DNA of 64,000 bases from Chloroflexus sp. Y-396-1. GTDB taxonomy: Bacteria; Chloroflexota; Chloroflexia; Chloroflexales; Chloroflexaceae. The notes beneath the pieces are model-generated. The model had not been told where the DNA came from and did not search any database. It saw only the letters and a list, made by a program, of their open reading frames with translations. This document shows positions 8,595 through 17,614 of the stretch, piece after piece. Position 1 is the stretch's first letter, and the number at the start of each line of letters is the position of its first letter. The stretch lies in assembly GCF_000516515.1 (NCBI RefSeq), contig NZ_KI911784.1, positions 4,192,633-4,256,632 of the forward strand, in the 5' to 3' direction. The position numbers were made by a program, and so were the translations under genes.

Positions 8595-9065
8595 TCAGTC
8601 GGTGTTTTCCTGATCCTGATGCGTGAGCAACGCCTCGTATAGATGCTGCATTGCCCGATGAAAGGCCGCCAGTTCTTCAGCCGACAAATAACTCAGCCGC
8701 TGCTCAACTAGACGGCGATGACGTGGCCGTAGTTCATCGATCAGTGCTTTCCCGGCCGGAGTCAGTTGGACGAGTGTGACTCGACGGTCTCGCGGATCGG
8801 TGGCTCGCCGCACCAGACCACGACGTTCTAACCGGTCAACCAGTCGGGTCAGGTTCGAGTTGTCGGCCAGCATCTCATTACAGATATAACTGAGCGGTAC
8901 TCCCTCTTCTGTAGCGTAGAACAGGATAGCGTACTGCGGCGTCGAAAGATCGTAAGGGCGAAACTCTTCCCGATTTAACTCCTGAAAGCGACGGTGTAGC
9001 TTTAGGAAGAGGCGGTATGCTTCAATTTGTGGCGAGTCGCAGTTGCTGATTTCTGGCATAGTCAT
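8595..9065 (-). CDS. MarR-family transcriptional regulator
   Basis: 156 residues with a winged helix-turn-helix. LSTPQYAILFYATEEGVPLSYICNEM is the start of the DNA-binding domain, and LVDRLERRGLVRRATDPRDRR is the classic recognition helix and wing of MarR proteins. Regulators of this type usually repress an adjacent transporter and release DNA on binding a small phenolic or toxic compound. The downstream MFS pump begins 2 bp later. The AT-rich stretch just upstream (9066-9115, TTGTCAATTATTG) is the likely promoter/operator region. Confidence 0.9.
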   Translation of the reverse strand: MTMPEISNCDSPQIEAYRLFLKLHRRFQELNREEFRPYDLSTPQYAILFYATEEGVPLSYICNEMLADNSNLTRLVDRLERRGLVRRATDPRDRRVTLVQLTPAGKALIDELRPRHRRLVEQRLSYLSAEELAAFHRAMQHLYEALLTHQDQENTD

Positions 9066-9168
9066 TATCCTAGACTTGTCAATTATTGTACCAATAAATT
9101 TCGATTTGGCAAGAATAGATTGCGCCTACCCCCACATTTTGGAGGAAGGCGCAATAGTGGCGATGGCG

Positions 9169-9282
9169 CTACCAATAGAAAGCAAACAGCCAGACCATGA
9201 GCAGAAATGCAATTGCTCCGGTCAACGTAACAGCGAGCAATACCGGTTTGACTTCGGGATCACCGCTCCACTCTGGTTGCAT
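9169..9282 (-). CDS. 37-residue single-span membrane peptide
   Basis: ATG at 9282 is preceded by GAGGAG at good spacing. The product starts MQPEWSGDPEVKP and then has one hydrophobic helix (LLAVTLTGAIAFLLMVWLFAFYW). A long frame through the neighbouring repeats contains it, but only this part has a ribosome site and protein-like composition. Small single-span peptides often belong to respiratory or photosynthetic complexes; no partner gene adjoins it here, so the role is unknown. Confidence 0.55.
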   Translation of the reverse strand: MQPEWSGDPEVKPVLLAVTLTGAIAFLLMVWLFAFYW

Positions 9283-9502
9283 ACTGCACTCCTCGTTACA
9301 AATTGCTGGATGTGTTTCCGTCCTTATGTGACACATTGTACCGCGTTTTGAGATCATCGGTAGCAGCAAAGAGGCTGGTTCGTTGTGGAGAGAGGGGTTT
9401 GAAACGAGTGGGGATGGCATGGCAATGACCAGAAGGGCGACTGCCCACCGATTTCCGCTCACGGAGGAGCCTGGATGGGGGATGGGGCGTAAGCCACGTA
9501 TT

Positions 9503-9770
9503 GCACGATGCGGGCCGAAGGCTTGCGCCCCCACGGGGTTGCACGATGCGGGCCGGAGGCTTGCGCCCCCACCGGGTCGCACGATGCGGGCCGGAGGCTG
9601 GCGCCCCCACCGGGTCGCACGATGCGGGCCGGAGGCTGGCGCCCCCACCGGGTCGCACGATGCGGGCCGGAGGCCCACGCCCCACGGAATTGCACGAGGC
9701 GGGCCGGAGGCCCACGCCCCACGGGATTGCACGATGCGGGCCGGCGGCCCGCGCCCCCACGGGGTTGCAC
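9503..9770. repeat. Tandem array of seven 37-38-bp GC-rich units
   Basis: Copies of GCACGATGCGGGCCGGAGGC begin at 9503, 9541, 9579, 9617, 9655, 9692 and 9729, with a partial copy at 9767. Each holds the GCGGGCC/GGCCCGC-type core. All six frames stay open through the array because the GC-rich unit lacks stops, which gives several false long frames. No gene is supported between 9283 and 10141. Confidence 0.92.
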
Positions 9771-9853
9771 GGTCGGGAGTCATCGGCAGTAGGTGCGCGA
9801 TGTTCGTCGGCGGCACTCCGCTAGTGTATTATTCGATCAGCGAAGAATCATAC

Positions 9854-9893
9854 TTGACATAAATTTTATTAAACGATAAATTTTATTAAACAT
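9854..9893 (+). promoter_or_regulatory. Promoter candidate with 17-bp tandem AT-rich repeat upstream of the sugar ABC operon
   Basis: TTGACA (9854-9859), 17 bp, then TAAATT (9877-9882) make a sigma-70-like promoter. The spacer and -10 region consist of two adjacent copies of TAAATTTTATTAAAC (9860-9876 and 9877-9893), a marked AT-rich island in GC-rich DNA. A tandem 17-bp repeat overlapping a promoter could be a regulator site. The first gene starts 250 bp downstream. Confidence 0.5.
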
Positions 9894-10141
9894 CCGCTCA
9901 CGAGGTACGGCCGCAGGCCTGCCATCTCCAACCTCCTTTAGCGACTCGCGGAATGACGGCTGGCGCTATGAACTTGCATAGTTCGCACAACAACAATATA
10001 ATGTCGCCTACCACATGTCGGTCTGCCACGTGCGACGTTGCGCATAGTGATGGCACGCCACGTCTGTCTATGGCGGCGAGCGTTGGTCGGGCACGTGTGG
10101 TAGATGGTTGGGGGTTATTTGCTGAGAAAGGAACAGCAACG

Positions 10142-11458
10142 ATGCTACGGAAACACACCCTGTCGTGGATTGCGCTGATGGCTTTGTTAGCCACGTTGCT
10201 GGCTGCATGTGGCGGCGGCCAGCCTTCAACTGGTGGTACTGGAGGTGGCAGTGGCGGTACTGGTGATCAGCAACAAACGGTGACCATCCGCTGGCGTACT
10301 CGCCCTGGTGATGCTGCCGAACAGCGCGTCTATGAAGAGTTAAATGCCCTGGTGAATGAGAAGCTTAAGGATAAGGGGATTACTGCGGTATACGATCCGG
10401 CGCCTAATCAGGGTTACTTCGAGAAGTTGAAGACCGAACTGGCTGCCGGAAATGCTCCTGACATCTTCTGGATCGGTGGTGTTGAGTTAGCAGATTTTGT
10501 CAACACCGGTCAGATACTCGACCTCAAACCTCTGATCGATGCCGACAGTAGTTTCCAGTTAAGCAATTTCTATCCAAACGTCATCGCGCAATTGACCCGC
10601 GATGGCAAAATCTACGGTTTGCCACGTGACATCTCGACGATGGTTGTCTATTACAACGAAGACCTGTTTAAGGCGGCGGGTCTGAAGACACCAAAAGAGC
10701 TGGCAGCCGAAGGCAACTGGAACTGGAACACCATGCTCGAGGCAGCGCGGAAGCTCACCGATCCGGCGAACCAGCAATATGGCCTCGGCTTTGGCAACTG
10801 GTGGGGACCAGCCTGGGGTTATTTCATCAATGCAGCCGGTGGTAGTCCGTTTACACCTGACCGACGTGGCTGTGCTTTGAACACACCGGAATCTATCGAG
10901 GGCGCCAAGATGGTTCGTCTCCTGTACGACGAGAAGTTGTTACCCGCCGGTGATGCTGATGGTGAGGCGCTGTTTAATGCCGGGAAGGTCGCGATGTATT
11001 TCAATGGCCGCTGGTTTACCCCTGGCGTGCGCACCAATGCCAAGTTCAACTGGGACGTGGCAGTGATGCCTGAAGGTAAAGTCAAGAGCACTTGGCTCTT
11101 CTGGGGGCCGTATCTGGTCAATGCGAAGACAGCGAATACGCAGGCGGCCTGGGAAGTGCTGAAGGTACTGACCAGTGCCGAGGCAACGGCGAAAGTTGCC
11201 GCATTGGGAACCAACATCCCGCCGCGCAGCGATAAGGCCGCAGTTGATGCCTTCCTTGCTTCGACGCCGCCGGCCAACAACCAGGCTTTCCTCGATGGCA
11301 TCCCCTACGCTGCCCTCGAGGCGCCCGTCTGGGATGGTAGCTGGGCCGATTTCAGTGGCATTGTCCAGAGCCTCTGGGATCAGATGATTGCAGGTCAGCT
11401 CACACCTGAGCAGTTTGGGCAGCAGGCCTGCGAGCAGACGGCCAGTACGTTCAAATAG
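10142..11458 (+). CDS. Extracellular sugar-binding lipoprotein of an ABC importer
   Basis: 438 residues from ATG 10142, preceded by AAAGGA. The signal ends LLAACGGG, with a lipobox Cys, followed by a Gly/Ser-rich linker, so it is a lipid-anchored solute-binding protein. The body has the family 1 (maltose-type) pattern: APDIFWIGG, DGKIYGLPRDISTMVVYYNEDLF and KVAMYFNGRWF. Two permease genes follow at once, making an operon that ends with galT, so a galactose-containing sugar is a plausible but unproven ligand. No ATPase gene is present; a shared MsmK/UgpC-type ATPase from elsewhere would be needed. Confidence 0.9.
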   Translation: MLRKHTLSWIALMALLATLLAACGGGQPSTGGTGGGSGGTGDQQQTVTIRWRTRPGDAAEQRVYEELNALVNEKLKDKGITAVYDPAPNQGYFEKLKTELAAGNAPDIFWIGGVELADFVNTGQILDLKPLIDADSSFQLSNFYPNVIAQLTRDGKIYGLPRDISTMVVYYNEDLFKAAGLKTPKELAAEGNWNWNTMLEAARKLTDPANQQYGLGFGNWWGPAWGYFINAAGGSPFTPDRRGCALNTPESIEGAKMVRLLYDEKLLPAGDADGEALFNAGKVAMYFNGRWFTPGVRTNAKFNWDVAVMPEGKVKSTWLFWGPYLVNAKTANTQAAWEVLKVLTSAEATAKVAALGTNIPPRSDKAAVDAFLASTPPANNQAFLDGIPYAALEAPVWDGSWADFSGIVQSLWDQMIAGQLTPEQFGQQACEQTASTFK

Positions 11459-11581
11459 ATCATGGTACTGCGGCGAGCGGTGGGCGTGCACCGCTCGCCA
11501 GACAATAGATGCGTGTATCAGTACCTTCTAGCACGTTGGGTACATGTGCCATACATTGCTACGTTCCCTGGAGGTGATACA

Positions 11582-12523
11582 ATGACTAAACAGGCGCCGG
11601 CAGCGCTGCCTGCAACTCACTCGCGTCGCCATCTCAGTCGGCGTGTGAGACTGTGGATTGATGCTTTCGGTATGTTGCTGCCGACGATACTGGGTGTGCT
11701 GATCTTCTTTCTCGTGCCACTCGCAATCTCTTTTTATTTGAGTTTTACCGATGCACGCCTCTTTGGTGAACCGAACCTTGTCGGGTTTAACAACTACCTG
11801 CGTGCCCTTTCCGATCCGACCTTTTACCGGGCAATGTGGAATACCGCGGCGTTTTCGATGGTGACGCTGGTTGTTTCGACGGTACCGGCCCTGGTTCTGG
11901 CTGTTATCCTCAATGAAAGAATTGCCGGTCGCACCTTTTTTCGAGCAGTGTTTTTCATTCCGGTGGTTGCTTCCGTGGTTGGGGTAACCCTGCTCTGGCG
12001 TTATCTGCTCAACATTGATTTTGGCTTTGTGAATTACGTGATTCGCCTGTTCGGTTTTGAACCGATTCCATGGTTAACCAGCCCAGAATGGGGCTTGATC
12101 AGCGTGATCATGGTCTTCTCGTGGAAGACCATTGGCTACAATATGGTCATCTTTCTGGCCGGTTTGCAGGGTGTGCCGCCACAACTCTACGAAGCAGCTA
12201 GCCTTGATGGAGCCAGTCGCTGGCAGCAATTTCTTTTCATTACCGTGCCGATGCTCTCGCCCACAACATTCTTTGTGCTGGTAACAACGCTGATCAATTG
12301 TTTGCAGGTGTTCGATGTACCGGTTGCCCTTGGGCTGACTCGTTCAAATACGATTGGTCCGGCAGACTCGATGCTGACGATTGTGCCATTACTCTGGCGC
12401 GAGGCGTTCATCGGTGGCCGCATGGGGTACGCTTCGGCACTGGCCTGGTTGTTGTTCATGATTATTTTGCTGTTGACCCTGATCCAGTTCCGGGTATCGC
12501 GGCGATGGGTTCACTACGAGTAA
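11582..12523 (+). CDS. Sugar ABC transporter permease, MalF/UgpA type
   Basis: 313 residues from ATG 11582, chosen because GGAGGTG lies just upstream; the frame opens earlier at 11462 without such a site. About six membrane helices are seen, beginning GMLLPTILGVLIFFLVPLAIS. The EAA loop that contacts the ATPase is YEAASLDGASRWQQFLFITVP. It pairs with the next gene 12 bp downstream to form the membrane channel for the binding protein at 10142. Confidence 0.9.
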   Translation: MTKQAPAALPATHSRRHLSRRVRLWIDAFGMLLPTILGVLIFFLVPLAISFYLSFTDARLFGEPNLVGFNNYLRALSDPTFYRAMWNTAAFSMVTLVVSTVPALVLAVILNERIAGRTFFRAVFFIPVVASVVGVTLLWRYLLNIDFGFVNYVIRLFGFEPIPWLTSPEWGLISVIMVFSWKTIGYNMVIFLAGLQGVPPQLYEAASLDGASRWQQFLFITVPMLSPTTFFVLVTTLINCLQVFDVPVALGLTRSNTIGPADSMLTIVPLLWREAFIGGRMGYASALAWLLFMIILLLTLIQFRVSRRWVHYE

Positions 12524-12535
12524 GCGAGGCAGAGC

Positions 12536-13375
12536 ATGGCGAGTGCGATCTTACGTCGACCGTGGGAGCGATTGCTAGCCTATTTAGTGCTGAGTATTAC
12601 TGGCTTCATCATGGTCTTTCCGTTCATTTATATGTTCCTGTCATCGCTCAAGCCTTCGGCTGAGGTTGTGCAGGTGCCACCGACGCTGTGGCCGAGCGAG
12701 GTGCGCTGGTCGAATTATCTGGAAGTGTTGAGTATTGTACCGTTGGGTACCCAGTTGCTCAATACCATTATTGTCACTGTCCTTGTCGTGTTGGGGTGGG
12801 TCTTGACATCAGTTTTGGCCGGTTATGCCTTTGCCCGGCTAGAGTTCCCCGGTCGTGAATGGTTGTTTGGGGCATATCTGGCAACGCTGATGGTGCCGTT
12901 CGCGGTGCTAATTGTGCCGATGTACCGTCTGATGCTGGTATTTGGGTGGGTTGATCGCCTGGAAGCACTCATTATTCCCTGGCTGTTCACGGCCTACGGC
13001 ACCTTCCTGCTACGACAGTTCTTTATGAGTGTGCCAAGAGATTTGGAAGATGCCGCGTTGATTGATGGCGCATCACACTGGGGCATTCTCTTCCGTATCT
13101 TTTTACCGCTCGCCCGCCCTGCTATTGCGACGCTGGCAACATTTGCCTTTCTCTATGCCTGGAATAGCTTTCTCTGGCCATTGATCATCATTAGTAGTCC
13201 GTCTCGTAAGGTTGTGACGCAGGGCCTAGTTGATCTTCAGGCACTCTACGCTGCGCGGGTTGATCTGATCATGGCTGGTTCGACCCTGGCTGTGCTGCCG
13301 ACGCTAATTGTCTTCCTCTTTGCCCAGCGCTATTTTATCGAAGGCATTGCAACCTCTGGTCTGGCCGGGCGCTAA
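12536..13375 (+). CDS. Sugar ABC transporter permease, MalG/UgpE type
   Basis: 279 residues with six predicted helices. FPFIYMFLSSLKP near the start and the EAA loop LEDAALIDGASHWGILFRIFLP are typical of the second permease of carbohydrate importers. It starts 12 bp after the first permease and is followed 17 bp later by galT, so all four genes are likely one transcript. Confidence 0.9.
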   Translation: MASAILRRPWERLLAYLVLSITGFIMVFPFIYMFLSSLKPSAEVVQVPPTLWPSEVRWSNYLEVLSIVPLGTQLLNTIIVTVLVVLGWVLTSVLAGYAFARLEFPGREWLFGAYLATLMVPFAVLIVPMYRLMLVFGWVDRLEALIIPWLFTAYGTFLLRQFFMSVPRDLEDAALIDGASHWGILFRIFLPLARPAIATLATFAFLYAWNSFLWPLIIISSPSRKVVTQGLVDLQALYAARVDLIMAGSTLAVLPTLIVFLFAQRYFIEGIATSGLAGR

Positions 13376-13392
13376 GGGAGTGAGATGTACGC

Positions 13393-14439
13393 ATGGAACA
13401 GCATGAACTTTTTACCCGGCCTCACCGCCGTCTGAACCGACTGACCGGCGAGTGGGTATTAGTTTCTCCGCATCGTACCCAACGTCCGTGGTTGGGGCAG
13501 GTTGAGCAACTGCCACCTGCCGGGCTACCGACGTATGACCCGCATTGTTATCTGTGTCCAGGGAATACACGGGCCAACGGTGTTCAAAATCCGTTGTATA
13601 CCGAGACCTTTGTATTCGAGAACGATTTTGCCGCACTGCTGCCTGATATTCCACTAGATCGAGTAAGCATTCGGGTATCACCTGACAACGAAACGGGACC
13701 GGTGTTGCTCCACGCCGAAGCTGAGCGTGGTATCTGTCGGGTAGTCTGTTTCTCGCCGCGTCACGATCTGACACTGGCGCAGATGACGCAGACTGAGGTG
13801 CGGCGCGTGGTTGAGGTCTGGGTTGAGCAGTATCATGAATTGGCCGCCATTGATTGGGTGCAGTCGGTGCTGATTTTTGAGAATCGCGGGGCAATGATGG
13901 GCGCTTCTAATCCTCACCCGCACGGTCAAATCTGGGCCAACGAGCAATTGCCCAACGAGATGCGCAAAGAGCTGTCAACTCAGACCGCATACTGGCAGGA
14001 GCATCAGCAGTGTCTGCTCTGCGATTATCTGAAGCTGGAGCTGACGCTGGGTGAACGGATTGTATGCGCAAATGAGACGTGGGTAGCACTGGTTCCCTTC
14101 TGGGCAATCTGGCCGTTCGAGACACTGGTACTACCACGGGTTCACGCCGGGGCTATCGGTGATTTGGATGATCAGGGCCGTGAGGGTCTGGCCGCCATCT
14201 TGCGCGAGCTGACCGGCCGTTATGATCGGCTGTTTAATGTTCCCTTTCCCTACAGTATGGGTTTTCACCAGCGTCCGACCGACGGTTTACCCCATCCAGG
14301 ATGGCACCTCCATGCCCATTTTTACCCACCATTGTTGCGTTCGGCGACGGTGCGTAAATTTATGGTTGGCTACGAAATGCTCGGCCAGCCGCAGCGCGAT
14401 CTGACTCCGGAACAGGCGGCAGCCCGTTTGCGCCAGTAG
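13393..14439 (+). CDS. galT: Galactose-1-phosphate uridylyltransferase
   Basis: 348 residues of the HIT superfamily. GalT exchanges UMP between UDP-glucose and galactose-1-phosphate in the Leloir pathway. Diagnostic parts are [21 protein letters not shown] at the start, zinc-type Cys pairs (CYLCPG), the active-site stretch [10 protein letters not shown] with the HPH nucleophile, and [19 protein letters not shown] and [10 protein letters not shown] near the end are the second-domain motifs. Its place as last gene of the sugar-importer operon suggests intake and use of a galactoside. The cytoplasmic location is expected. Confidence 0.92.
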   Translation: MEQHELFTRPHRRLNRLTGEWVLVSPHRTQRPWLGQVEQLPPAGLPTYDPHCYLCPGNTRANGVQNPLYTETFVFENDFAALLPDIPLDRVSIRVSPDNETGPVLLHAEAERGICRVVCFSPRHDLTLAQMTQTEVRRVVEVWVEQYHELAAIDWVQSVLIFENRGAMMGASNPHPHGQIWANEQLPNEMRKELSTQTAYWQEHQQCLLCDYLKLELTLGERIVCANETWVALVPFWAIWPFETLVLPRVHAGAIGDLDDQGREGLAAILRELTGRYDRLFNVPFPYSMGFHQRPTDGLPHPGWHLHAHFYPPLLRSATVRKFMVGYEMLGQPQRDLTPEQAAARLRQ

Positions 14440-14842
14440 AGGCGAAAGATTTTTGCCGTAAGGACGCAGTAGGGGGTGCGGCGCCACTGCGCTCTAGTGA
14501 CACTGTGCCCCCGACGGCGCCCGCCTACGCAATGATGTTGAGGCTCTTCGCACGCGCTACGGACGAGTTGGGAACGCGCTTTCCCTGCTTACCCTTCTTT
14601 TTCTCTTCCCTATCTCCTCATGCCTCATATATACGGTTTCTTGCTTCGCCAGAACGACCGTCGATGAAGCCCCTATTTGTCATCTCCTGCTCATCTAAGA
14701 CTCTTCTCGCCGGCCCCGTAACTTTCTACAATGCAGCGCAGAAGATGTATCTGAGCAATTGGTCGGCTGCGTATCGCTCTTTCCCACCGAGGGAAAAGGT
14801 ATCGACAGCTCACCTGCTCATCAAGATGAAGCGAGGAACGTT
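14440..14842. other. Gene-free spacer, 403 bp
   Basis: No coding frame with a ribosome site and protein-like composition is seen. A weak TACAAT at 14727-14732 might be a -10 element for the sigma-like gene, but no good -35 accompanies it. Confidence 0.5.
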
Positions 14843-15616
14843 ATGATTGCGTCGACAATGACTACCGCTCGCCAATCGACAGAGTTTTCTGTGGCAGTTC
14901 ATCCGCTTATCGATGCAGCGGTTGGCAGCGAACACGACATCAAGACCATGGATGTGGCAGAACTGGCCCAACGCTGTGCAATTGAAAGTGACCGGTTCTA
15001 TCGCGGGCAATCACACGACTCGCGGTACAGCTATGAGCTATTTCGGCGCGCTCTAGTAGAACGTGATGAGGTAGCCTGGAACTATCTCTTTCAACACTAT
15101 AGCCCTCTGGTAGAAGGGTGGATTCGGCGGTGCAGTGCTTTTGTCAATAGTGGTGAAAGCAGTGAGTACTTTGTGATCGGCGCCTTCGTGAAGTTTTGGC
15201 GGGCAGTGACACCAGAGCGTTTTGCTGCTTTTCCAAATCTGGCTTCACTGCTACAGTATTTGCAACTCTGCGCTTCGAGTGTTGTCATTGATTCTGTTCG
15301 CGCCCAGTCGTGGGCGGAAATGATGCCCGAAGAGAAGATTGATACGCAACAGACCGCGAAGACTGCCCCCGATGAGGAGGCCATGCAGCGGGTTGACCGA
15401 CAGGAGTTCTGGCGTTATATCGATAGCCTGTTACACAATGAGAGCGAACGGGTGGTGGTCTACGGATCGTTTGTATTGGGGCTCACACCACGGGCGATCT
15501 TTGAACGCTATCATATGCTCTTTGAGAGTGTCTACGATGTGTACAATGTCAAGCGCAATGTTTTGAATCGACTTAGTCGCAACCACCATCTCCAGGCTTT
15601 AGTTCGACAGGCGTAA
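14843..15616 (+). CDS. Sigma-70-family-like regulator (ECF type)
   Basis: 257 residues from ATG 14843 preceded by GCGAGGAACG. Region 2-like sequence is seen in the middle (RALVERDEVAWNYLFQHYSP, then AFVKFWRAVTPERF and VVIDSVRAQS), and a region 4-like helix-turn-helix at the end (VYGSFVLGLTPRAIFERYH). The spacing resembles extracytoplasmic-function sigma factors but the conservation is weak. The following gene has zinc-finger anti-sigma motifs, supporting a sigma/anti-sigma pair. A hairpin lies between the two. Confidence 0.7.
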   Translation: MIASTMTTARQSTEFSVAVHPLIDAAVGSEHDIKTMDVAELAQRCAIESDRFYRGQSHDSRYSYELFRRALVERDEVAWNYLFQHYSPLVEGWIRRCSAFVNSGESSEYFVIGAFVKFWRAVTPERFAAFPNLASLLQYLQLCASSVVIDSVRAQSWAEMMPEEKIDTQQTAKTAPDEEAMQRVDRQEFWRYIDSLLHNESERVVVYGSFVLGLTPRAIFERYHMLFESVYDVYNVKRNVLNRLSRNHHLQALVRQA

Positions 15617-15638
15617 ACTCTTTGCCGAAATAGTAGCT

Positions 15639-15665
15639 ACGGGGACGTGAAAAACGTCCCCGTTT
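15639..15665 (+). terminator. Intrinsic terminator or attenuator hairpin
   Basis: ACGGGGACGT and ACGTCCCCGT form a perfect 10-bp stem around GAAAA, followed by TTTA. It sits 23 bp after the sigma-like gene and before the zinc-finger gene, so it either ends the transcript or reduces expression of the partner. Confidence 0.7.
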
Positions 15666-15730
15666 ACGTTTCTTTCAATTAGGAACCCAGTTGCAGATTG
15701 GTCTGCCTATGGTTTGGAGGCGCGCCGATT

Positions 15731-16114
15731 ATGGAAGAAGAGCAGTTCAAGGACGGCGCAAACCATCTTTCTGGTCTTGAGTTGATTGCTGCGGTAGATG
15801 GTGAACTCGATGAGGCGATTGCTCAACATCTTCACCATTGTGATCTTTGTTCTCAACGCTTGACGATGCTGCGGAGTCTACAACGTGCGCTGCGGCGCAG
15901 ACTGTACCGCGTGCTTTGTCCGACGACCGATCAGTTGATTGACTATTGTCAGGGTTTGCTCTCTCCATCACAACAGGATACTATTGCTCATCATCTGACA
16001 TCGTGCCCGTATTGTCAATCTGAGGTTGAGTTACTGCTACAACGCGATCCGCTGATCGACCGTCTGCTGCTCAGTCATTTGCTTGATGGGTATGGGTTTC
16101 GTTCCTGGTGTTAA
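15731..16114 (+). CDS. Small protein with two anti-sigma-type zinc-binding motifs
   Basis: 127 residues from ATG 15731; GGAGG lies about 12 nt upstream. Two H-x3-C-x2-C motifs are present: HLHHCDLCSQ (about residue 35) and HHLTSCPYCQ (about residue 98). The first is the normal ZAS (zinc anti-sigma) pattern. There is no membrane segment, unlike many anti-sigma factors, so it would act in the cytoplasm. It follows the sigma-like gene and probably binds it. The doubling of the motif is unusual. Confidence 0.7.
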   Translation: MEEEQFKDGANHLSGLELIAAVDGELDEAIAQHLHHCDLCSQRLTMLRSLQRALRRRLYRVLCPTTDQLIDYCQGLLSPSQQDTIAHHLTSCPYCQSEVELLLQRDPLIDRLLLSHLLDGYGFRSWC

Positions 16115-16154
16115 ATGCCTTATGATTTGTTCATTCGGAAGGTAAACTTGCGTA

Positions 16155-16176
16155 GGGGACGGCATGCGCCGTCTCC
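16155..16176. repeat. Inverted repeat in the spacer before the VWA gene
   Basis: GGGGACGGC and GCCGTCTCC pair with one wobble around ATGC. No T-run follows, so a terminator is uncertain. The spacer 16115-16353 otherwise shows nothing clear. Confidence 0.4.
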
Positions 16177-16353
16177 ATTCATTATTTCTATCGCCAATGT
16201 GGGTTATATCCAATCATCAGACCCGCCCTCAGCAACAGCTAACCTGCTCGTTGTGCGCTACAATATACACAGTTGCAACCGTTGCCAGCCTCGTATCGTC
16301 GCATACGTCGAAGTCATTGTTATATTGCGATCGCGTTAGCCGAGGAGTTTATT

Positions 16354-17613
16354 ATGGCTGGAGAAGTTACGCTACGTGCAGCCCTGGCGCGCCCCTTTCT
16401 CGCCGCTACGACCACACCCCAAGTAGCATACGTGTTACTAGAAGCGCAACCGGCAGCGCAGTTGGTGCAGGTGCGGATGCCGGTGAATGTCTGTTTTGTA
16501 CTCGACCGTAGCGGTTCAATGAAGGGCGAGAAGATTGAGCGTCTTCGTCAGGCGGTGGTGCGCGCAATCGAGCAGCTTGACGAGCAGGATACGCTGTCGA
16601 TCGTCATTTTCGATCATCGAACCGAAGTGTTGGTTCCGGCTCAGCCGGTACGCAATCGGACAACCATTCTCGATCTGGTGCATCGCATCCGTGATGCTGG
16701 CGGAACGCGCATCGCTCCGGCGCTTGAGAAGGGGTTGCAAGAGTTGCAGAAGGTACCGCATGGTGTCCGCCGTCTGATTCTACTGACCGACGGCCAGACT
16801 GAGCACGAGAAGGAATGCCTGTTACGCGCAGAAGATGCAGGTCGGCTGGGGATACCCATCACCGCTCTTGGCATCGGCAAAGATTGGAACGAAGACCTGC
16901 TGATCGAGATGGCGAACCGTTCGCGGGGCATCGCCGATTATATCGCTCAACCTTCCTCAATTGTGAACTACTTTCAGCATACTGTGCAGCGTGCGCAACA
17001 GACGGCGATTCAGAATAGTGTGCTCACGCTACGCCTGGTGCAGGGGGTAACGCCGCGAGCCGTCTGGCAGGTCACGCCGCTCATTGATAATCTCGGTTAT
17101 CAGCCGCTAAATGATCGCGCCGTCAGTATCAATCTCGGCGAGCTGGAGAGTGGGCAGGTGCGTGCCCTGCTGATCGAACTGATCGTTGATCCACGTCCAA
17201 TCGGAACGTACCGTATTGGTCAGGCAGAGCTTAGCTACGATGTGCCACCGCTACGTCTGGTCGGGGAAAAGACCAGGCTTGACATTATGCTTACCTTTAC
17301 CGCCGATCCGACTCAATTGCAGCAGGTTACTCCGAACGTGATGAACATTGTCGAGAAGATCAGTGCGTTTAAGTTGCAGACCCGTGCCTTGCAAGACCTG
17401 GCTGCTGGCGATGTCAGTGGGGCGACTCAGAAATTGAAGAGTGCGGTAACCCGCTTGCTCAATCAGGGAGAAGTAGAACTGGCTGCTACAATGCAGCAAG
17501 AGATTGCCAACCTTGAACAACAGGGTCAGATGTCGAGCGAAGGACAGAAGACGATCAAGTTTCAGGGACGTAAAACGGTACGTCTGACCGATATTGAGTT
17601 GCCGAAGGAGTAA
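16354..17613 (+). CDS. von Willebrand factor A domain protein
   Basis: 419 residues from ATG 16354. The VWA domain has a complete MIDAS metal site: FVLDRSGSMKG (DxSxS), a Thr in GGTRIAPAL, and LTDGQTEHE. No signal peptide or membrane segment is seen, so it is cytoplasmic. The C-terminal third is helical and Gln/Glu-rich (LNQGEVELAATMQQEIANLEQQ). Such proteins act as metal-dependent scaffolds for protein complexes. It ends 1 bp before surE and follows the sigma/anti-sigma pair at a distance. Confidence 0.88.
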   Translation: MAGEVTLRAALARPFLAATTTPQVAYVLLEAQPAAQLVQVRMPVNVCFVLDRSGSMKGEKIERLRQAVVRAIEQLDEQDTLSIVIFDHRTEVLVPAQPVRNRTTILDLVHRIRDAGGTRIAPALEKGLQELQKVPHGVRRLILLTDGQTEHEKECLLRAEDAGRLGIPITALGIGKDWNEDLLIEMANRSRGIADYIAQPSSIVNYFQHTVQRAQQTAIQNSVLTLRLVQGVTPRAVWQVTPLIDNLGYQPLNDRAVSINLGELESGQVRALLIELIVDPRPIGTYRIGQAELSYDVPPLRLVGEKTRLDIMLTFTADPTQLQQVTPNVMNIVEKISAFKLQTRALQDLAAGDVSGATQKLKSAVTRLLNQGEVELAATMQQEIANLEQQGQMSSEGQKTIKFQGRKTVRLTDIELPKE

Positions 17614-17614
17614 T

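Noticed and set aside
9169-9862. Several frames of 94-215 codons on both strands
   Set aside because: Products of the stop-free 38-bp GC-rich repeat. Only the last 37 codons of one minus-strand frame have a ribosome site.
14505-14846. 113-codon frame before the sigma-like gene
   Set aside because: No ribosome site, Ser/Phe/Pro-rich, no domain; overlaps the real start region.
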